A stretch of DNA of 64,000 bases, taken from assembly GCA_002452735.1 (NCBI GenBank), contig DKFD01000006.1:1-64000 (forward strand). Direction: 5' to 3'. Below the pieces are notes generated by a model. The model worked only from the letters and a program-made list of their open reading frames with translations, did no database searches and had not been told where the DNA came from. This document shows, piece by piece, positions 34,301 to 43,486 of the stretch (positions are counted from its first letter, which is position 1; each line of letters begins with the position of its first letter). The position numbers and the translations under genes are program-made. This stretch comes from Patescibacteria group bacterium UBA6805. Its GTDB lineage: Bacteria; Patescibacteriota; Minisyncoccia; Minisyncoccales; Minisyncoccaceae.

Positions 34301-37300
34301 ATGAATAGCAAAAAACTTTTTTCGTTTTTTAGTGTCGGCATTTGCGCCTTGGCGGCAATGTTCGCCATCGGCGTTAATGCCGCTTCGGCGAACGTTACTG
34401 GCGATTTGCCCGGCGGAGCGGGTTCGCCCGTTTTTTATATCGCGGCTTTTTCCGACCCGCAAACCACTCCCTGTGACGGGACTCCGGACGGCGGCGAAAC
34501 GTTATATGCGGAGCATGACAGTGTTTCCGGAGACGCCATTTACAATGACGACAATGATTATACTTTAGCATTTACGGACGCGGACGCAACCACTTATGTA
34601 TATTTTTGCAATAAAACAACGGGAGACACCCTGGCCGATATAGTAATAGACCACGATGAAGGGGCGGCGAACCATATTGTTGACCTCGGCATGGTGATCG
34701 GTAGCGGCTTGCACGCGGATTTAAACAATGATTATGTTATCGTTTGTGACGGAGCCACCAAATTGACTACCGAAAACAAGCAAATCGTTGCCAGCGCTTA
34801 CGTTCAGTTTTTTGCAATGGACGATGAGGATCTTGATTACCTTGCCACCATGGTTTATTTCGTTGACGACGCCGCAGATGATTGTACTTTTGACGAGGAC
34901 ATGAGTACGGGCAAAACAATTACCACCACGATATCGTCGCCGGACAATTACGGCATTTATACGACCTTTGCTCCGGACACGAAAGCAGTAGGAGACATGC
35001 ATGCTGACTTAGATGCCGCCCAAATGTTTTTGGACAATGAAAACGGACACAATATCGGTCTGGGAATTGAAAGCTACACCCGGGCCGGTGCGCCTGATGG
35101 AGGCGTGGGGGACGATGACTACACTCTTTATTACGATAAGCCCTTGTCAGGAGACATGGAGCTGTCCATAATCAGCACGGCCAACGGGACAACGACTGTT
35201 GCCGGGATTGACAAGGATTCTTTCACGGCCGGATATGACTTCGTAAACGACGTTACTGATTCGGGAACAGGAGTTCCGGACGATATTGCCGTGATTACAA
35301 CAACAATGGATGTTGGCGCCGATACCGTGGTGTTCAAAACGACTCTTCACGATACTTGGCTGTATGACCTTTATACCGATATCGGAGGAGCGGCTCAAAC
35401 GATTGTTTTTGAAAAACCAGCGAGCACGACCGTTTTCCAAGTAGATATTGATTCATCGGCAGAAGGCGATGACACTATTGACGTGGGCAAGGTATCTGGT
35501 TCTGCCCATGCGGACATGTCTACCGGCGGAGACGATTTATTTGAAGTTTTTAGCGATGCCACTTGTGCCACAGAGGTTTCTGCCGTGGATGCTTTCGGTG
35601 CGACAGGTGCTTACGAAGTCTATTTTGAAGACACGGGAGGAGCTGGTTTCTACATAAAAACGACTCAGGACAGCGGAGGAACCGATTACGACTCTTGCGG
35701 AAATTATTTTACCCTTGCCAATCAAGAGGCCACGAAAGATTTAGAAAGGAAGATAACCGTTGTTTTGCCGACTGCCGCAATCGGCGCCTATACAGCCGAT
35801 ACAGTATTGATTGATTTTGACAAAGGCGGGACATGGACAGCCGCTACCGATGTTTGGAGCCGCGACATTGAAGCAGGCACGGCAATTCTTTACACCATCA
35901 ACAGCCCGGACGGAGACGACAACATAGTCGTTGCCGATGATGGCGACGCTGATCCCACCAATGGTCTCGGAACCACCTTGTTAACTAGAACAAAAGACTT
36001 CAGCGTTGCGGACTTGGCCTTAGATGTCGGCGGCGCGGAAGGAGATACCCATGGCGACCTGAACGACGAGGCCGGCGACAGGGTAAGTGTTTATTCAGAC
36101 AATGCCTGTACTACAACTTTGGTTAGTTCGGCTACGGTTGCCCCGGCTGTGGCAAGCAATCCGGATTACGGAATATTCTATGAAGCTGACGGCGGTCTGA
36201 CAAATTATTATGCTAAATTTGTTGATGCTAGCGGTGCTACTGTTTGTGTAAAATTCGGGGGTGACGCTGGAGCGGATACTGTTTTGTCCCCGGAGTACAA
36301 GCTAACAACCACCCTTACCGCCGGCGATGACGCTACTGGCGACCAAATCAATTCCATTGCCATAGATAATGACAAAGATGGCGATTGGGACGCTTTTGCC
36401 AACAATGCCGATGCTGCCGGAACCAACGTCGCTTATTCCGTTGACGATGCCGATTCGAATGTTTACGCATATTACGACACCGACGCAACCGGCACCATAG
36501 TGCTTCTAAAGACCACGGGTGTTGATTTAAGCGCCGATGAAACGGTTGATATTGCCGCCATCTCCGGCGACTTGGACGATGATTTTATTGACGCAACCGC
36601 AAGCGGAGCAGTGGTGGATGACGCAGCCGGATTAATTGCCGTTTACACAGATTGGGACAACAACGATATTCCTACTGGTTTAAGCAACAGCCATTATGTT
36701 GTCAACGAGGCAGCTATTGATACATACGCGGTTTATTTGGATGTTACAGCTGGAGCAATAGCAATAGGGGGTGCTGATATAAAAGTGAAAGACCAGAACG
36801 ATTTAGTAAGCTGGACAATGGATAGAGACGATGGTGGTTCAACCATAGCAGCTGGTGAATCCGTTGATATCGATTTAGTCATTAAGGTTAGTGGAGACAC
36901 GCCGGTTGGCACAGACCATATTAATCTTGTCAGCAATGCGGCTGTTGCCACGCACTTGGCAGCCGGTGTTACCGATGCGACGGGCTTTTATGCCATTTAT
37001 ACCATTGCTCATGATCCGCTTGCCGGAAATACAATTCAGGGCATAGCTCAAGAGCCAAAAGCCGTTATGGCCGATACCAACGCCGTGCTAATAAGGGACT
37101 TAACAGCCGTTGCTACTCCTTTGGCCGATGCCACTTATGACGTCGCCATGTTCAGCGGTACCAACCACGCTGATTTGGACGCTGGTACGGTTATTGTTTA
37201 CAGCGGTGTTGATTGTACTACGGCCGTGAGTTCTGAAACGGTTAATCCCGCGGCAGGAGTTTGGGCCCAGTATTTCCAGGGCAGCGACAGCACCACTTAT

Positions 37301-39370
37301 TATACAAAAATACAGACAGTCGCTGGTGGCTTTGCGACCTGCCGAACCATAGGAGATGATTTGGCCGGAAACACTCAGGAGGTTTCGGCAATTAATTTTG
37401 AGAGAAAAATTGGCGGTACAGTCAAAGACACTTCTGATGGAGGAACAGACGTTTTGTCAGCCGCTGCCATGATTACCGGAGCAGCGAATAACTACTTTAG
37501 CAATACTGTTGACGGAGGCGCTACGACTTACCAGATGTATATTGATTCAACCTTAGCCGGCGCAGGAGACACTGTGAGGTTTTACAGCGCTGCATCTGCC
37601 GGCGGCACCCTGCTGTTAGAATTGACCAAAGACTTGACCGCTGATACAACCGTTGGTGTTTCAGCCGCATATGGCGAAACCCATGCGGACATAGAAGGCG
37701 GGTCAAACCTGGTAAATGCGGTTTGTGACGACCACAGCGCTTCTAATGTTACGTGCACCACCAAATATTCAAGCGAACCGCAGACACCTGCGGACGTGGG
37801 CGGTGCTGATTACGAGATATTCTTTGAACAGCAGGTAGGCACCACTTATTATTTGGAAGTTTTGGATGACGACACAGAGACTTATTATTCTTGGAACATG
37901 TTTACTTCCGGCGCCGCAGGAGCTTATACCGCTGTTAACCTGAGCGGTAAATTGAGCGGTTCAATAAGTGAAGCTTATGATGTTACTGGCGCTACTAAAG
38001 TTCCCGACGTAACGATTAAGATGTATGATGACGGCGGCGACCCAGAGACTAATCAAGTTTCCTTAACCTATTCCTATAGGGACGCAATTGATCCCGTGGC
38101 TGATCCGTCAGGCAATTATAGAATGTATGGCACGACCGGCACTGATTATGATGCCGACTATATCAAAGATGCGTATATCACCCAGACAGATAATGCCAAT
38201 GTTCTTTCGGTGGTTCAAGACATTAATTTGGTGACCGGAGTTAAGATTGTTGTTCGAGAGTTTAACAGCGGCAACCTGATAACCAATGCGACTATTTCCC
38301 TGTATGCTTGTACCGGAGCTACGGCGGATACTTGCGGAGTTGTTTTAGACACCTGCACGCAGCCGGAAGGTCCCTGTACTAGGACAGGTGACGGCACGGC
38401 CGGGAACGGTCTGTCTGGCGAGTACTATTTCTCGGGTATCCCCACTGGCGATTACATTCAAATCAAGGTTAACAAGCACAGTTATACGACCATAATGGAC
38501 CCGAATCCGGTTGAGCCGACCAATGCCACTTACCAAATCAGCGCAACCACGGTTCAGCCTGACGGGCTGACAACCGCCAGCACCTACTTCCTTATGCCCG
38601 CCGCTATTGTTCCCGATGTTACGCCTCCCACCGTTGAGCAGTTCTACCCGGCTAATGGATCCGCTACTGCATCAGTCAGTACGGCCATAGTGTTGCTTTT
38701 CAACGAACTCATGGACATTACTACTTTCACTGCTGCCAACGTGGAATTGTATAAAACATCGGGCGGTCCGGCAATAGGCATCTCCGAGATTTTTGGCAGT
38801 CCATATTTCACCATAGGAGGTGTCCCGAAAACGGAATTGGTGGTCTATCCGGCGGCAGACCTTGAATACGGAGAAGAGTATACATTGACGGTAACCGCTG
38901 ATGTTACCGATGCATCTGGCAATCCCTTTGTCCCCTTGTTGGCTGGTGACTACAAGTTTACTACCGCTGCTCAAGTAATGGGCAGCTTGGGAATTGATTA
39001 TCCCATAATAGTAATCAAGCAAACGGGAACGCCGGACAATTCTTATGCCAATGGCTTTGAATGGGTTATGAGGGTAACATTGCCTACAAACCTGCCGAAT
39101 CTGTCTTTGCAATTTGCCAACTGGACCAATGGCTTAAATGCCGCCAACAACATGCAATATTATTCGGAGCAGATATTGGCGGGTTCTGGCAGTGCTGGAA
39201 CGCCGGTTAATATCGCAACCGCAAGCACTTATCCGGCTAACGTTTTGGTCGGAATTGATGCAGACCCCACAAGAGACGGCATTCAAACGGATATTCATAT
39301 CAAGCTGAAGATTCCGGTGGCCACTCCGGCCGGGGCTCACAATACGACCTTTAAGGTTAGAGCTCAGTAA
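34301..39370 (+). CDS. Giant acidic repeat surface protein (1689 aa)
   Basis: The protein has a signal peptide (about 1-30, VNAASA), then about seven degenerate repeats of roughly 170-185 residues. Each repeat carries a G-x-x-H-(A/G)-D-(L/M/I) signature, at about residues 138, 234, 403, 584, 755 (degenerate), 956 and 1128. A carboxypeptidase-regulatory-like beta domain (about 1313-1410), an SbsA-type Ig domain (about 1437-1556; DVTPPTVEQFYPANGS, LLFNELMD) and a final beta domain follow. The repeats are very rich in Asp and poor in Lys, suggesting calcium binding. TATAAT at 34264-34269 is a second possible promoter. An adhesin or S-layer component is likely. Confidence 0.78.
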   Translation: MNSKKLFSFFSVGICALAAMFAIGVNAASANVTGDLPGGAGSPVFYIAAFSDPQTTPCDGTPDGGETLYAEHDSVSGDAIYNDDNDYTLAFTDADATTYVYFCNKTTGDTLADIVIDHDEGAANHIVDLGMVIGSGLHADLNNDYVIVCDGATKLTTENKQIVASAYVQFFAMDDEDLDYLATMVYFVDDAADDCTFDEDMSTGKTITTTISSPDNYGIYTTFAPDTKAVGDMHADLDAAQMFLDNENGHNIGLGIESYTRAGAPDGGVGDDDYTLYYDKPLSGDMELSIISTANGTTTVAGIDKDSFTAGYDFVNDVTDSGTGVPDDIAVITTTMDVGADTVVFKTTLHDTWLYDLYTDIGGAAQTIVFEKPASTTVFQVDIDSSAEGDDTIDVGKVSGSAHADMSTGGDDLFEVFSDATCATEVSAVDAFGATGAYEVYFEDTGGAGFYIKTTQDSGGTDYDSCGNYFTLANQEATKDLERKITVVLPTAAIGAYTADTVLIDFDKGGTWTAATDVWSRDIEAGTAILYTINSPDGDDNIVVADDGDADPTNGLGTTLLTRTKDFSVADLALDVGGAEGDTHGDLNDEAGDRVSVYSDNACTTTLVSSATVAPAVASNPDYGIFYEADGGLTNYYAKFVDASGATVCVKFGGDAGADTVLSPEYKLTTTLTAGDDATGDQINSIAIDNDKDGDWDAFANNADAAGTNVAYSVDDADSNVYAYYDTDATGTIVLLKTTGVDLSADETVDIAAISGDLDDDFIDATASGAVVDDAAGLIAVYTDWDNNDIPTGLSNSHYVVNEAAIDTYAVYLDVTAGAIAIGGADIKVKDQNDLVSWTMDRDDGGSTIAAGESVDIDLVIKVSGDTPVGTDHINLVSNAAVATHLAAGVTDATGFYAIYTIAHDPLAGNTIQGIAQEPKAVMADTNAVLIRDLTAVATPLADATYDVAMFSGTNHADLDAGTVIVYSGVDCTTAVSSETVNPAAGVWAQYFQGSDSTTYYTKIQTVAGGFATCRTIGDDLAGNTQEVSAINFERKIGGTVKDTSDGGTDVLSAAAMITGAANNYFSNTVDGGATTYQMYIDSTLAGAGDTVRFYSAASAGGTLLLELTKDLTADTTVGVSAAYGETHADIEGGSNLVNAVCDDHSASNVTCTTKYSSEPQTPADVGGADYEIFFEQQVGTTYYLEVLDDDTETYYSWNMFTSGAAGAYTAVNLSGKLSGSISEAYDVTGATKVPDVTIKMYDDGGDPETNQVSLTYSYRDAIDPVADPSGNYRMYGTTGTDYDADYIKDAYITQTDNANVLSVVQDINLVTGVKIVVREFNSGNLITNATISLYACTGATADTCGVVLDTCTQPEGPCTRTGDGTAGNGLSGEYYFSGIPTGDYIQIKVNKHSYTTIMDPNPVEPTNATYQISATTVQPDGLTTASTYFLMPAAIVPDVTPPTVEQFYPANGSATASVSTAIVLLFNELMDITTFTAANVELYKTSGGPAIGISEIFGSPYFTIGGVPKTELVVYPAADLEYGEEYTLTVTADVTDASGNPFVPLLAGDYKFTTAAQVMGSLGIDYPIIVIKQTGTPDNSYANGFEWVMRVTLPTNLPNLSLQFANWTNGLNAANNMQYYSEQILAGSGSAGTPVNIATASTYPANVLVGIDADPTRDGIQTDIHIKLKIPVATPAGAHNTTFKVRAQ

Positions 39371-39382
39371 TATCCCTAAAGA

Positions 39383-39410
39383 GGCCGGGTTCTTGAAAGA
39401 GAGCCCGGCC
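39383..39410 (+). terminator. GC-rich hairpin between two surface-protein genes
   Basis: GGCCGGG (39383-39389) pairs with CCCGGCC (39404-39410). No U-tract, so it more likely slows or stabilises RNA, giving partial expression of the downstream gene. Confidence 0.6.
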
Positions 39411-39426
39411 GATTAAACCCCTAATT

Positions 39427-40152
39427 ATGACAAAACAAATGAAAAAAATATTATTATTCAGCTTGATACTATCCTTTGCCTTTTTCTCCAATGTTTTGGC
39501 TGACGAGGTTTCGGGAAGCTTGGGTACGGGAGTTGATACGGGGATAGATATTACTACTCAAAATTGCAATCCCTTGACCGTGGCTAATGGCACAGTCGCC
39601 CCTTATCCGGGATGTGCCATTACTTGTAATGCGGGATATGCCAGAAGCGGCAACTCTTGCGTTGCCTTGGGCGGAGGTGGCGGAGGCGGAGGCGGTACTC
39701 CTCAGGGAGATTTGACCGCTCCTTCTGTCGCAGATATCACGGTTATCAAAACCAGCACCAGTGCCACTGTTAACTGGAAAACAACCGAAGCATCGTGGAC
39801 TTGGTTTTTGTGGGGAGCCACTGCCAATTACGCTAATGAGGTTAAGACCGAAGCATATGTTTTAACTCATTCTGCCGTCTTGACCGACCTTACCCCCAAT
39901 ACCACTTACTATTTCCAGATCAAGACCAAAGACGCGGCTGGAAATACCCTCTACGGTTCGGCCTTGAGCTTTACGACATCGGCTCAGGGAAGCAATACGC
40001 CGGTGACGGAAACACCTTCGCAAACAGGGGGACAGCAGACCACGCCGTTCACTTTAAGCAAGCCTTTGAGCCAGATGAGCAGGGCGGAACTGCTGAACAC
40101 GCTTTTGAGGCTGATACTGCAGCTTTTGCTTCAGGGCAAGCTTCACTTCTAA
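39427..40152 (+). CDS. Secreted fibronectin-type-III protein with C-terminal KPLSQM motif
   Basis: The 241-residue protein has a signal peptide (about 1-25), a Cys-containing N-terminal segment, nine consecutive glycines (about 82-90), an FN3-like domain (about 98-188; TAPSVADITVIKTSTSATVNW, NTTYYFQIKTKDAAGN) and a Thr/Gln linker. The last 31 residues, SKPLSQMSRAELLNTLLRL onward to QGKLHF, form an amphipathic helix pair-like tail shared with the metalloprotease at 40911. It follows the giant surface protein by 57 nt and ends in a terminator. Confidence 0.78.
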   Translation: MTKQMKKILLFSLILSFAFFSNVLADEVSGSLGTGVDTGIDITTQNCNPLTVANGTVAPYPGCAITCNAGYARSGNSCVALGGGGGGGGGTPQGDLTAPSVADITVIKTSTSATVNWKTTEASWTWFLWGATANYANEVKTEAYVLTHSAVLTDLTPNTTYYFQIKTKDAAGNTLYGSALSFTTSAQGSNTPVTETPSQTGGQQTTPFTLSKPLSQMSRAELLNTLLRLILQLLLQGKLHF

Positions 40153-40164
40153 AGAGTTGATAAT

Positions 40165-40197
40165 AAAAGCACCGCTCTCGGGCGGTGTTTTTGCTTT
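40165..40197 (+). terminator. Terminator after the FN3 protein
   Basis: CACCGC (40170-40175) pairs with GCGGTG (40182-40187), followed by TTTTTG; flanking AAAAG and CTTTT extend the stem. Confidence 0.88.
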
Positions 40198-40210
40198 TCA
40201 TGTTTTGTTG

Positions 40211-40243
40211 ATGGTTGACAGTTGACAGTAAGCTGTCAACCAT
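40211..40243. promoter_or_regulatory. Inverted repeat upstream of relBE
   Basis: ATGGTTGACAG (40211-40221) is a perfect inverted copy of CTGTCAACCAT (40233-40243), with an 11-nt spacer that repeats TTGACAG. It lies just before the relB promoter and may be an autoregulatory operator. Confidence 0.6.
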
Positions 40244-40250
40244 ATGGATG

Positions 40251-40279
40251 TTGACAAGATAATCTAACAGATATACAAT
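40251..40279 (+). promoter_or_regulatory. Promoter of the RelB/RelE-type module
   Basis: TTGACA (40251-40256), 17-bp spacer, TACAAT (40274-40279). Confidence 0.75.
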
Positions 40280-40304
40280 GTATATATAATAAATATACAA
40301 AAAC

Positions 40305-40577
40305 ATGGATGCAATCATTAATTTTAAAACCGAAAAAAAGATAAAAAGCGAGGCCAAAGAAATTGCTCAAAAAATGGGGCTTAATCTAAGCGATGTTTTA
40401 AATGTTTGTCTGAGAAACTTTGTTCGCGATAAGGAGTTGAGCATTAATGTTGAGGAGCCGTCCGATTACATGCTTAAAGAGTTAATCGGGGCGGAAAAAG
40501 AGGTGAGCGGGGGAAAGGTTTCTCCTGAATTTGATAGTGCAAAAAAAGCTGTTGGTTGGCTGAATAAAAAACAATGA
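40305..40577 (+). CDS. RelB/DinJ-type antitoxin
   Basis: The 90-residue protein starts MDAIINFKTEKKIKSEAKEIA with a ribbon-helix-helix DNA-binding domain (strand DAIINFKTE, then KIKSEAKEIAQKMGLNLSDVLNVCLRNFV), followed by an acidic C-terminal toxin-binding tail. It overlaps the toxin by 4 nt (ATGA). It should neutralise the RNase toxin and repress the operon, possibly via the inverted repeat at 40211-40243. Confidence 0.87.
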   Translation: MDAIINFKTEKKIKSEAKEIAQKMGLNLSDVLNVCLRNFVRDKELSINVEEPSDYMLKELIGAEKEVSGGKVSPEFDSAKKAVGWLNKKQ

Positions 40578-40837
40578 AAATTGTTTTTGCCAAAAGGTTT
40601 CAAAAACAATACCAGTCTGCTTCGGAACAGATTAAAAGCGATTTTAGCGGCAGATTGGGCGTTTTTATGAAAGACAAGCATGCCGTTGTCCTTAATAATC
40701 ACTCCCTGAAAGGAAAATTAAAAGGATACAGAAGCATTAATGTGACCGGAGATTGGCGCGCTATTTTCAGGGAATCAAAAGACAGAAACTGTACAATATT
40801 TGTTTTATTGGGCAAGCACGGCGATTTATATAGATAA
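40574..40837 (+). CDS. RelE/YafQ-type toxin
   Basis: The 87-residue protein has the compact RelE fold: MKIVFAKRFQKQYQSASEQIK, LKGKLKGYRSINVTGDWRAIF and FVLLGKHGDLYR. The YafQ-like RSINVTGDWRAIFRE segment and a C-terminal GKHGDLY with His are intact, so it is probably an active ribosome-dependent mRNA interferase. It overlaps relB by 4 nt. Confidence 0.87.
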   Translation: MKIVFAKRFQKQYQSASEQIKSDFSGRLGVFMKDKHAVVLNNHSLKGKLKGYRSINVTGDWRAIFRESKDRNCTIFVLLGKHGDLYR

Positions 40838-40880
40838 TAGAAGCAGAAGCTTGATGTCTCGGCATTTGATTTGCCTTTTT

Positions 40881-40901
40881 TTTATTCTATGATAGAATAA
40901 A
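40881..40901. promoter_or_regulatory. 21-bp perfect palindrome before the metalloprotease gene
   Basis: TTTATTCTAT, a central G and ATAGAATAAA form a perfect palindrome ending 9 nt before the ATG. It overlaps possible -10 hexamers (TATGAT, TAGAAT), the position of a repressor operator. TTGCCT lies at 40871-40876. Confidence 0.6.
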
Positions 40902-40910
40902 AAGACAAAA

Positions 40911-42347
40911 ATGAGAAAACGTATATATTTTTTAATATTTTTCTTTTGCCTGTTTCCCTTGTTTTGGGCCGAAGCAGATACATTGAGCCAGAAGACGGAT
41001 TTTATCGTTGAGTCCAGTTATTCTATTTCCGGGGAGAACAAAGTTTCGGCAACCCTGAAGAAAGTTTCCAACAGGCTCTATTTCTATTTTGAAGACAAGT
41101 GGTGGAGCAATCTGAACCAGCAAGAGGTTGATAAAATCGAGCAGATTTTAATTGATTTGGGAAACGAGTTTGATTCGGTGATTTATCCCAAGGCAACATC
41201 CCTCTACGGTTCGGAATGGATTCCGGGAGTAGACAAGGACAGCAAAATCACCCTTCTTTTCTATCCCATGAAAGAAAACATGAGGGGGTATTTCAGGAAT
41301 ATTGACGGATATGAAAAGATTGTCGCTCCCATGTCCAATCAGAGGGAAATGATTTATCTTAACGCTGAAAACATCCACAGTGCTTTTCTCAAAGAGTTTT
41401 TGGCCCACGAATTCGTCCATTTGATTATTTTCAACCAAAAGGAAAGGCAACATGGCGCAACCGAAGACATCTGGCTCAACGAAGCAAGGGCCGAGTACAT
41501 GATAACCTATCTGGGGTACAACCAGAAAGAGAACAGCTATTTAAAGAGCCGAATAAGGGATTTTCTGGACAGGTCGAGCGATTCTTTGACCCAGTGGGAC
41601 AGCGAGGCTTACGACTACGGGATAATCAACATGTTCGTCCACTATCTGGTTGACCAGTACGGGGCTGAAGTTTTGTCAGAGTCGTTAAGAACGAGCAAGA
41701 CGGGCGTGGAAAGCATTAATTACGCACTCAGCCAGCTGGGCAAGTCAAAAACCTTTGCCGACATATTCAGCGACTGGGCCATTGCTTCTTATCTGAATGA
41801 CTGCTCTTTTTCCCAGAAGTATTGCTACAAAGACGGCAATCTGGACAAGGTCCAGCTGGTTCCTTTCAATAATTTCCTGCCTTTGTCCGGAGAGAGTTCT
41901 CTTTCCGTTGGTCAGTCCTTGTCGGCTTGGTCTGCCCACTGGCAAAAATTCAGCGGAGCCAGAAGCGATGTAAAGATTGATTTTGACGGAAGAAACCAGA
42001 ACAATCTCCGCGTTTTCTACATCATCAAGGACTTCGCGGGCAATTACGAGGTGAAAGAAATGGCTTTAGGCGCCGACAAAAAGGGGACAGTGACGGTTCT
42101 CGGCATGGGCAAGGATAAATCCTCAATTGTTTTGGTTCCGGTTTCCCTGAGCTCTTCATCCAGCCTCTTTTATTCCATAACCGCCACCACCTTTGCCCAG
42201 CCAATTGAAAATCAGGGCCCTGGAAGCGAAATACAGCTGCCTTTCGAGATTAGCAAGCCATTGAGCCAGATGAACCGGGAAGAGCTCCTGGGCGTGCTTT
42301 TACGCCTTATAATCTACCTTTTATTGCAGGGGAAGCTGGTGCTGTAG
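40911..42347 (+). CDS. Secreted zinc metalloprotease (HExxH, M30-like) with C-terminal KPLSQM motif
   Basis: The 478-residue protein has a signal peptide (about 1-22) and the zinc motif in FLAHEFVHLIIFNQKERQ (HEFVH, about 166-170). A third ligand candidate, Glu in IWLNEARAEYM, lies about 20 residues later, as in hyicolysin-type (M30) gluzincins. Several beta segments follow (about 330-430). The C-terminal tail SKPLSQMNREELLGVLLRL to GKLVL is nearly identical in pattern to the FN3 protein at 39427. Substrate unknown; likely acts outside the cell. Confidence 0.82.
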   Translation: MRKRIYFLIFFFCLFPLFWAEADTLSQKTDFIVESSYSISGENKVSATLKKVSNRLYFYFEDKWWSNLNQQEVDKIEQILIDLGNEFDSVIYPKATSLYGSEWIPGVDKDSKITLLFYPMKENMRGYFRNIDGYEKIVAPMSNQREMIYLNAENIHSAFLKEFLAHEFVHLIIFNQKERQHGATEDIWLNEARAEYMITYLGYNQKENSYLKSRIRDFLDRSSDSLTQWDSEAYDYGIINMFVHYLVDQYGAEVLSESLRTSKTGVESINYALSQLGKSKTFADIFSDWAIASYLNDCSFSQKYCYKDGNLDKVQLVPFNNFLPLSGESSLSVGQSLSAWSAHWQKFSGARSDVKIDFDGRNQNNLRVFYIIKDFAGNYEVKEMALGADKKGTVTVLGMGKDKSSIVLVPVSLSSSSSLFYSITATTFAQPIENQGPGSEIQLPFEISKPLSQMNREELLGVLLRLIIYLLLQGKLVL

Positions 42348-42366
42348 TCTCGCCATATACTTGTAC

Positions 42367-42409
42367 TTGACTGCCGGGGATTAATTGGATATAATTGGAT
42401 ATAGTTAAT
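42367..42409 (+). promoter_or_regulatory. Promoter and operator-like element of fic
   Basis: TTGACT (42367-42372), 17-bp spacer, TATAAT (42390-42395), 14 nt before the ATG. The segment ATTAATTGGATATAATTGG and ATATAGTTAAT resembles that before the DUF4143 ATPase. Confidence 0.75.
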
Positions 42410-43486
42410 ATGTCCAATAATTTTATGATGAAAAATATACGCTTTGACCAAAGATTAAAAAACATTCCAGCAGAAATCTGGTCAAAAGTAGCAAAAATCG
42501 ATGAACTTAACGGGCAATGGATTGCTGGCGCTAAACTGGGCCCGCAGATTTTAAGCCGTCTCAAGCGGTCTGTGTTGATTACCTCTGCCGGTGCTTCGAC
42601 TCGCATCGAAGGTGCTCGGCTTTCCGACGAAGATATTGAAAAATTAATGCGTGGTATTGATATTCAAAAATTCGCCGGTCGCGACAAACAAGAAGTAAAA
42701 AGTTACATCGAATTACTTGAAAACGTTTTTAATTCTTGGAGGTCTCTTAAGTTTGGAGAGAACACGATTAAACATTTTCACGGTGAATTGCTGAAATATG
42801 TAAAAAAAGACGAGTTTCATAGAGGCGAATACAAAAAAAACGAGAACAAGGTAGAAATGATTGACGCAGTAGGCAGGTCTGTTGGCGTTCTTTTCGACAC
42901 TACGCCAGCATATCTTACTCCCAAGGAAATGCAGGAGTTGGTTGAGTGGGCCCGAGAATCTCTCGCCGAGAAAAAATATCACCCCCTTCTTATCGTGGGC
43001 AATTTTCTTATCGAGTTTTTGCAGATACATCCGTTTCAAGACGGCAATGGCAGGCTTTCTCGCGTTCTCACCAACCTTCTTTTGTTAAAAGAGGGGTATC
43101 TGTACGTACCCTATGTTTCCCATGAGAAATTAATTGAGGACAATAAGCCGGATTATTACATGGCTTTAAGAAAAAGCCAGAAGACCTTTAAAACGGACCA
43201 TGAAGATATCACGCCCTGGCTGGATTTCTTTTTGGCTATTTTTTTGAAACAATCGAAGATGGCGGTTGAATTACTTTCGAAAGAGAGCGTTGAAAAGCTT
43301 CTTTCCGTTAAACAGCTTGCTGTCTGGGAGTGTTTGGAGAAAGCAGACGAAACAACTACCGGTGAAATAGTCCGAAAAATGAGAGTTGCGCGGCCGACAG
43401 TTAAGCAAGCGCTTGATAAACTTCTGCGTCTTAAAAAAATCGAGCGTATCGGCTTGGGGAGAAGCGCGAGGTATAGAAAAATATAA
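42410..43486 (+). CDS. Fic-domain protein (AMPylase-like) with C-terminal HTH
   Basis: The 358-residue protein has the Fic core motif HPFQDGNGRLSR (about 207-218), which transfers AMP or another nucleotide to target proteins. Near the N-terminus TSAGASTRIEGARLSDE contains an S-x-x-x-E-G-like inhibitory helix, as in self-inhibited class II Fic proteins. A winged helix-turn-helix (TTGEIVRKMRVARPTVKQALDKL) ends the protein. The ATG at 42410 is chosen; a TTG upstream lies within the promoter. Targets are unknown. Confidence 0.93.
   Translation: MSNNFMMKNIRFDQRLKNIPAEIWSKVAKIDELNGQWIAGAKLGPQILSRLKRSVLITSAGASTRIEGARLSDEDIEKLMRGIDIQKFAGRDKQEVKSYIELLENVFNSWRSLKFGENTIKHFHGELLKYVKKDEFHRGEYKKNENKVEMIDAVGRSVGVLFDTTPAYLTPKEMQELVEWARESLAEKKYHPLLIVGNFLIEFLQIHPFQDGNGRLSRVLTNLLLLKEGYLYVPYVSHEKLIEDNKPDYYMALRKSQKTFKTDHEDITPWLDFFLAIFLKQSKMAVELLSKESVEKLLSVKQLAVWECLEKADETTTGEIVRKMRVARPTVKQALDKLLRLKKIERIGLGRSARYRKI

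Noticed and set aside
32611..43486. A single integrated mobile element
   Set aside because: The region carries accessory genes (DUF4143, RelBE, Fic) but no integrase, transposase, flanking direct repeats or att sites could be seen.
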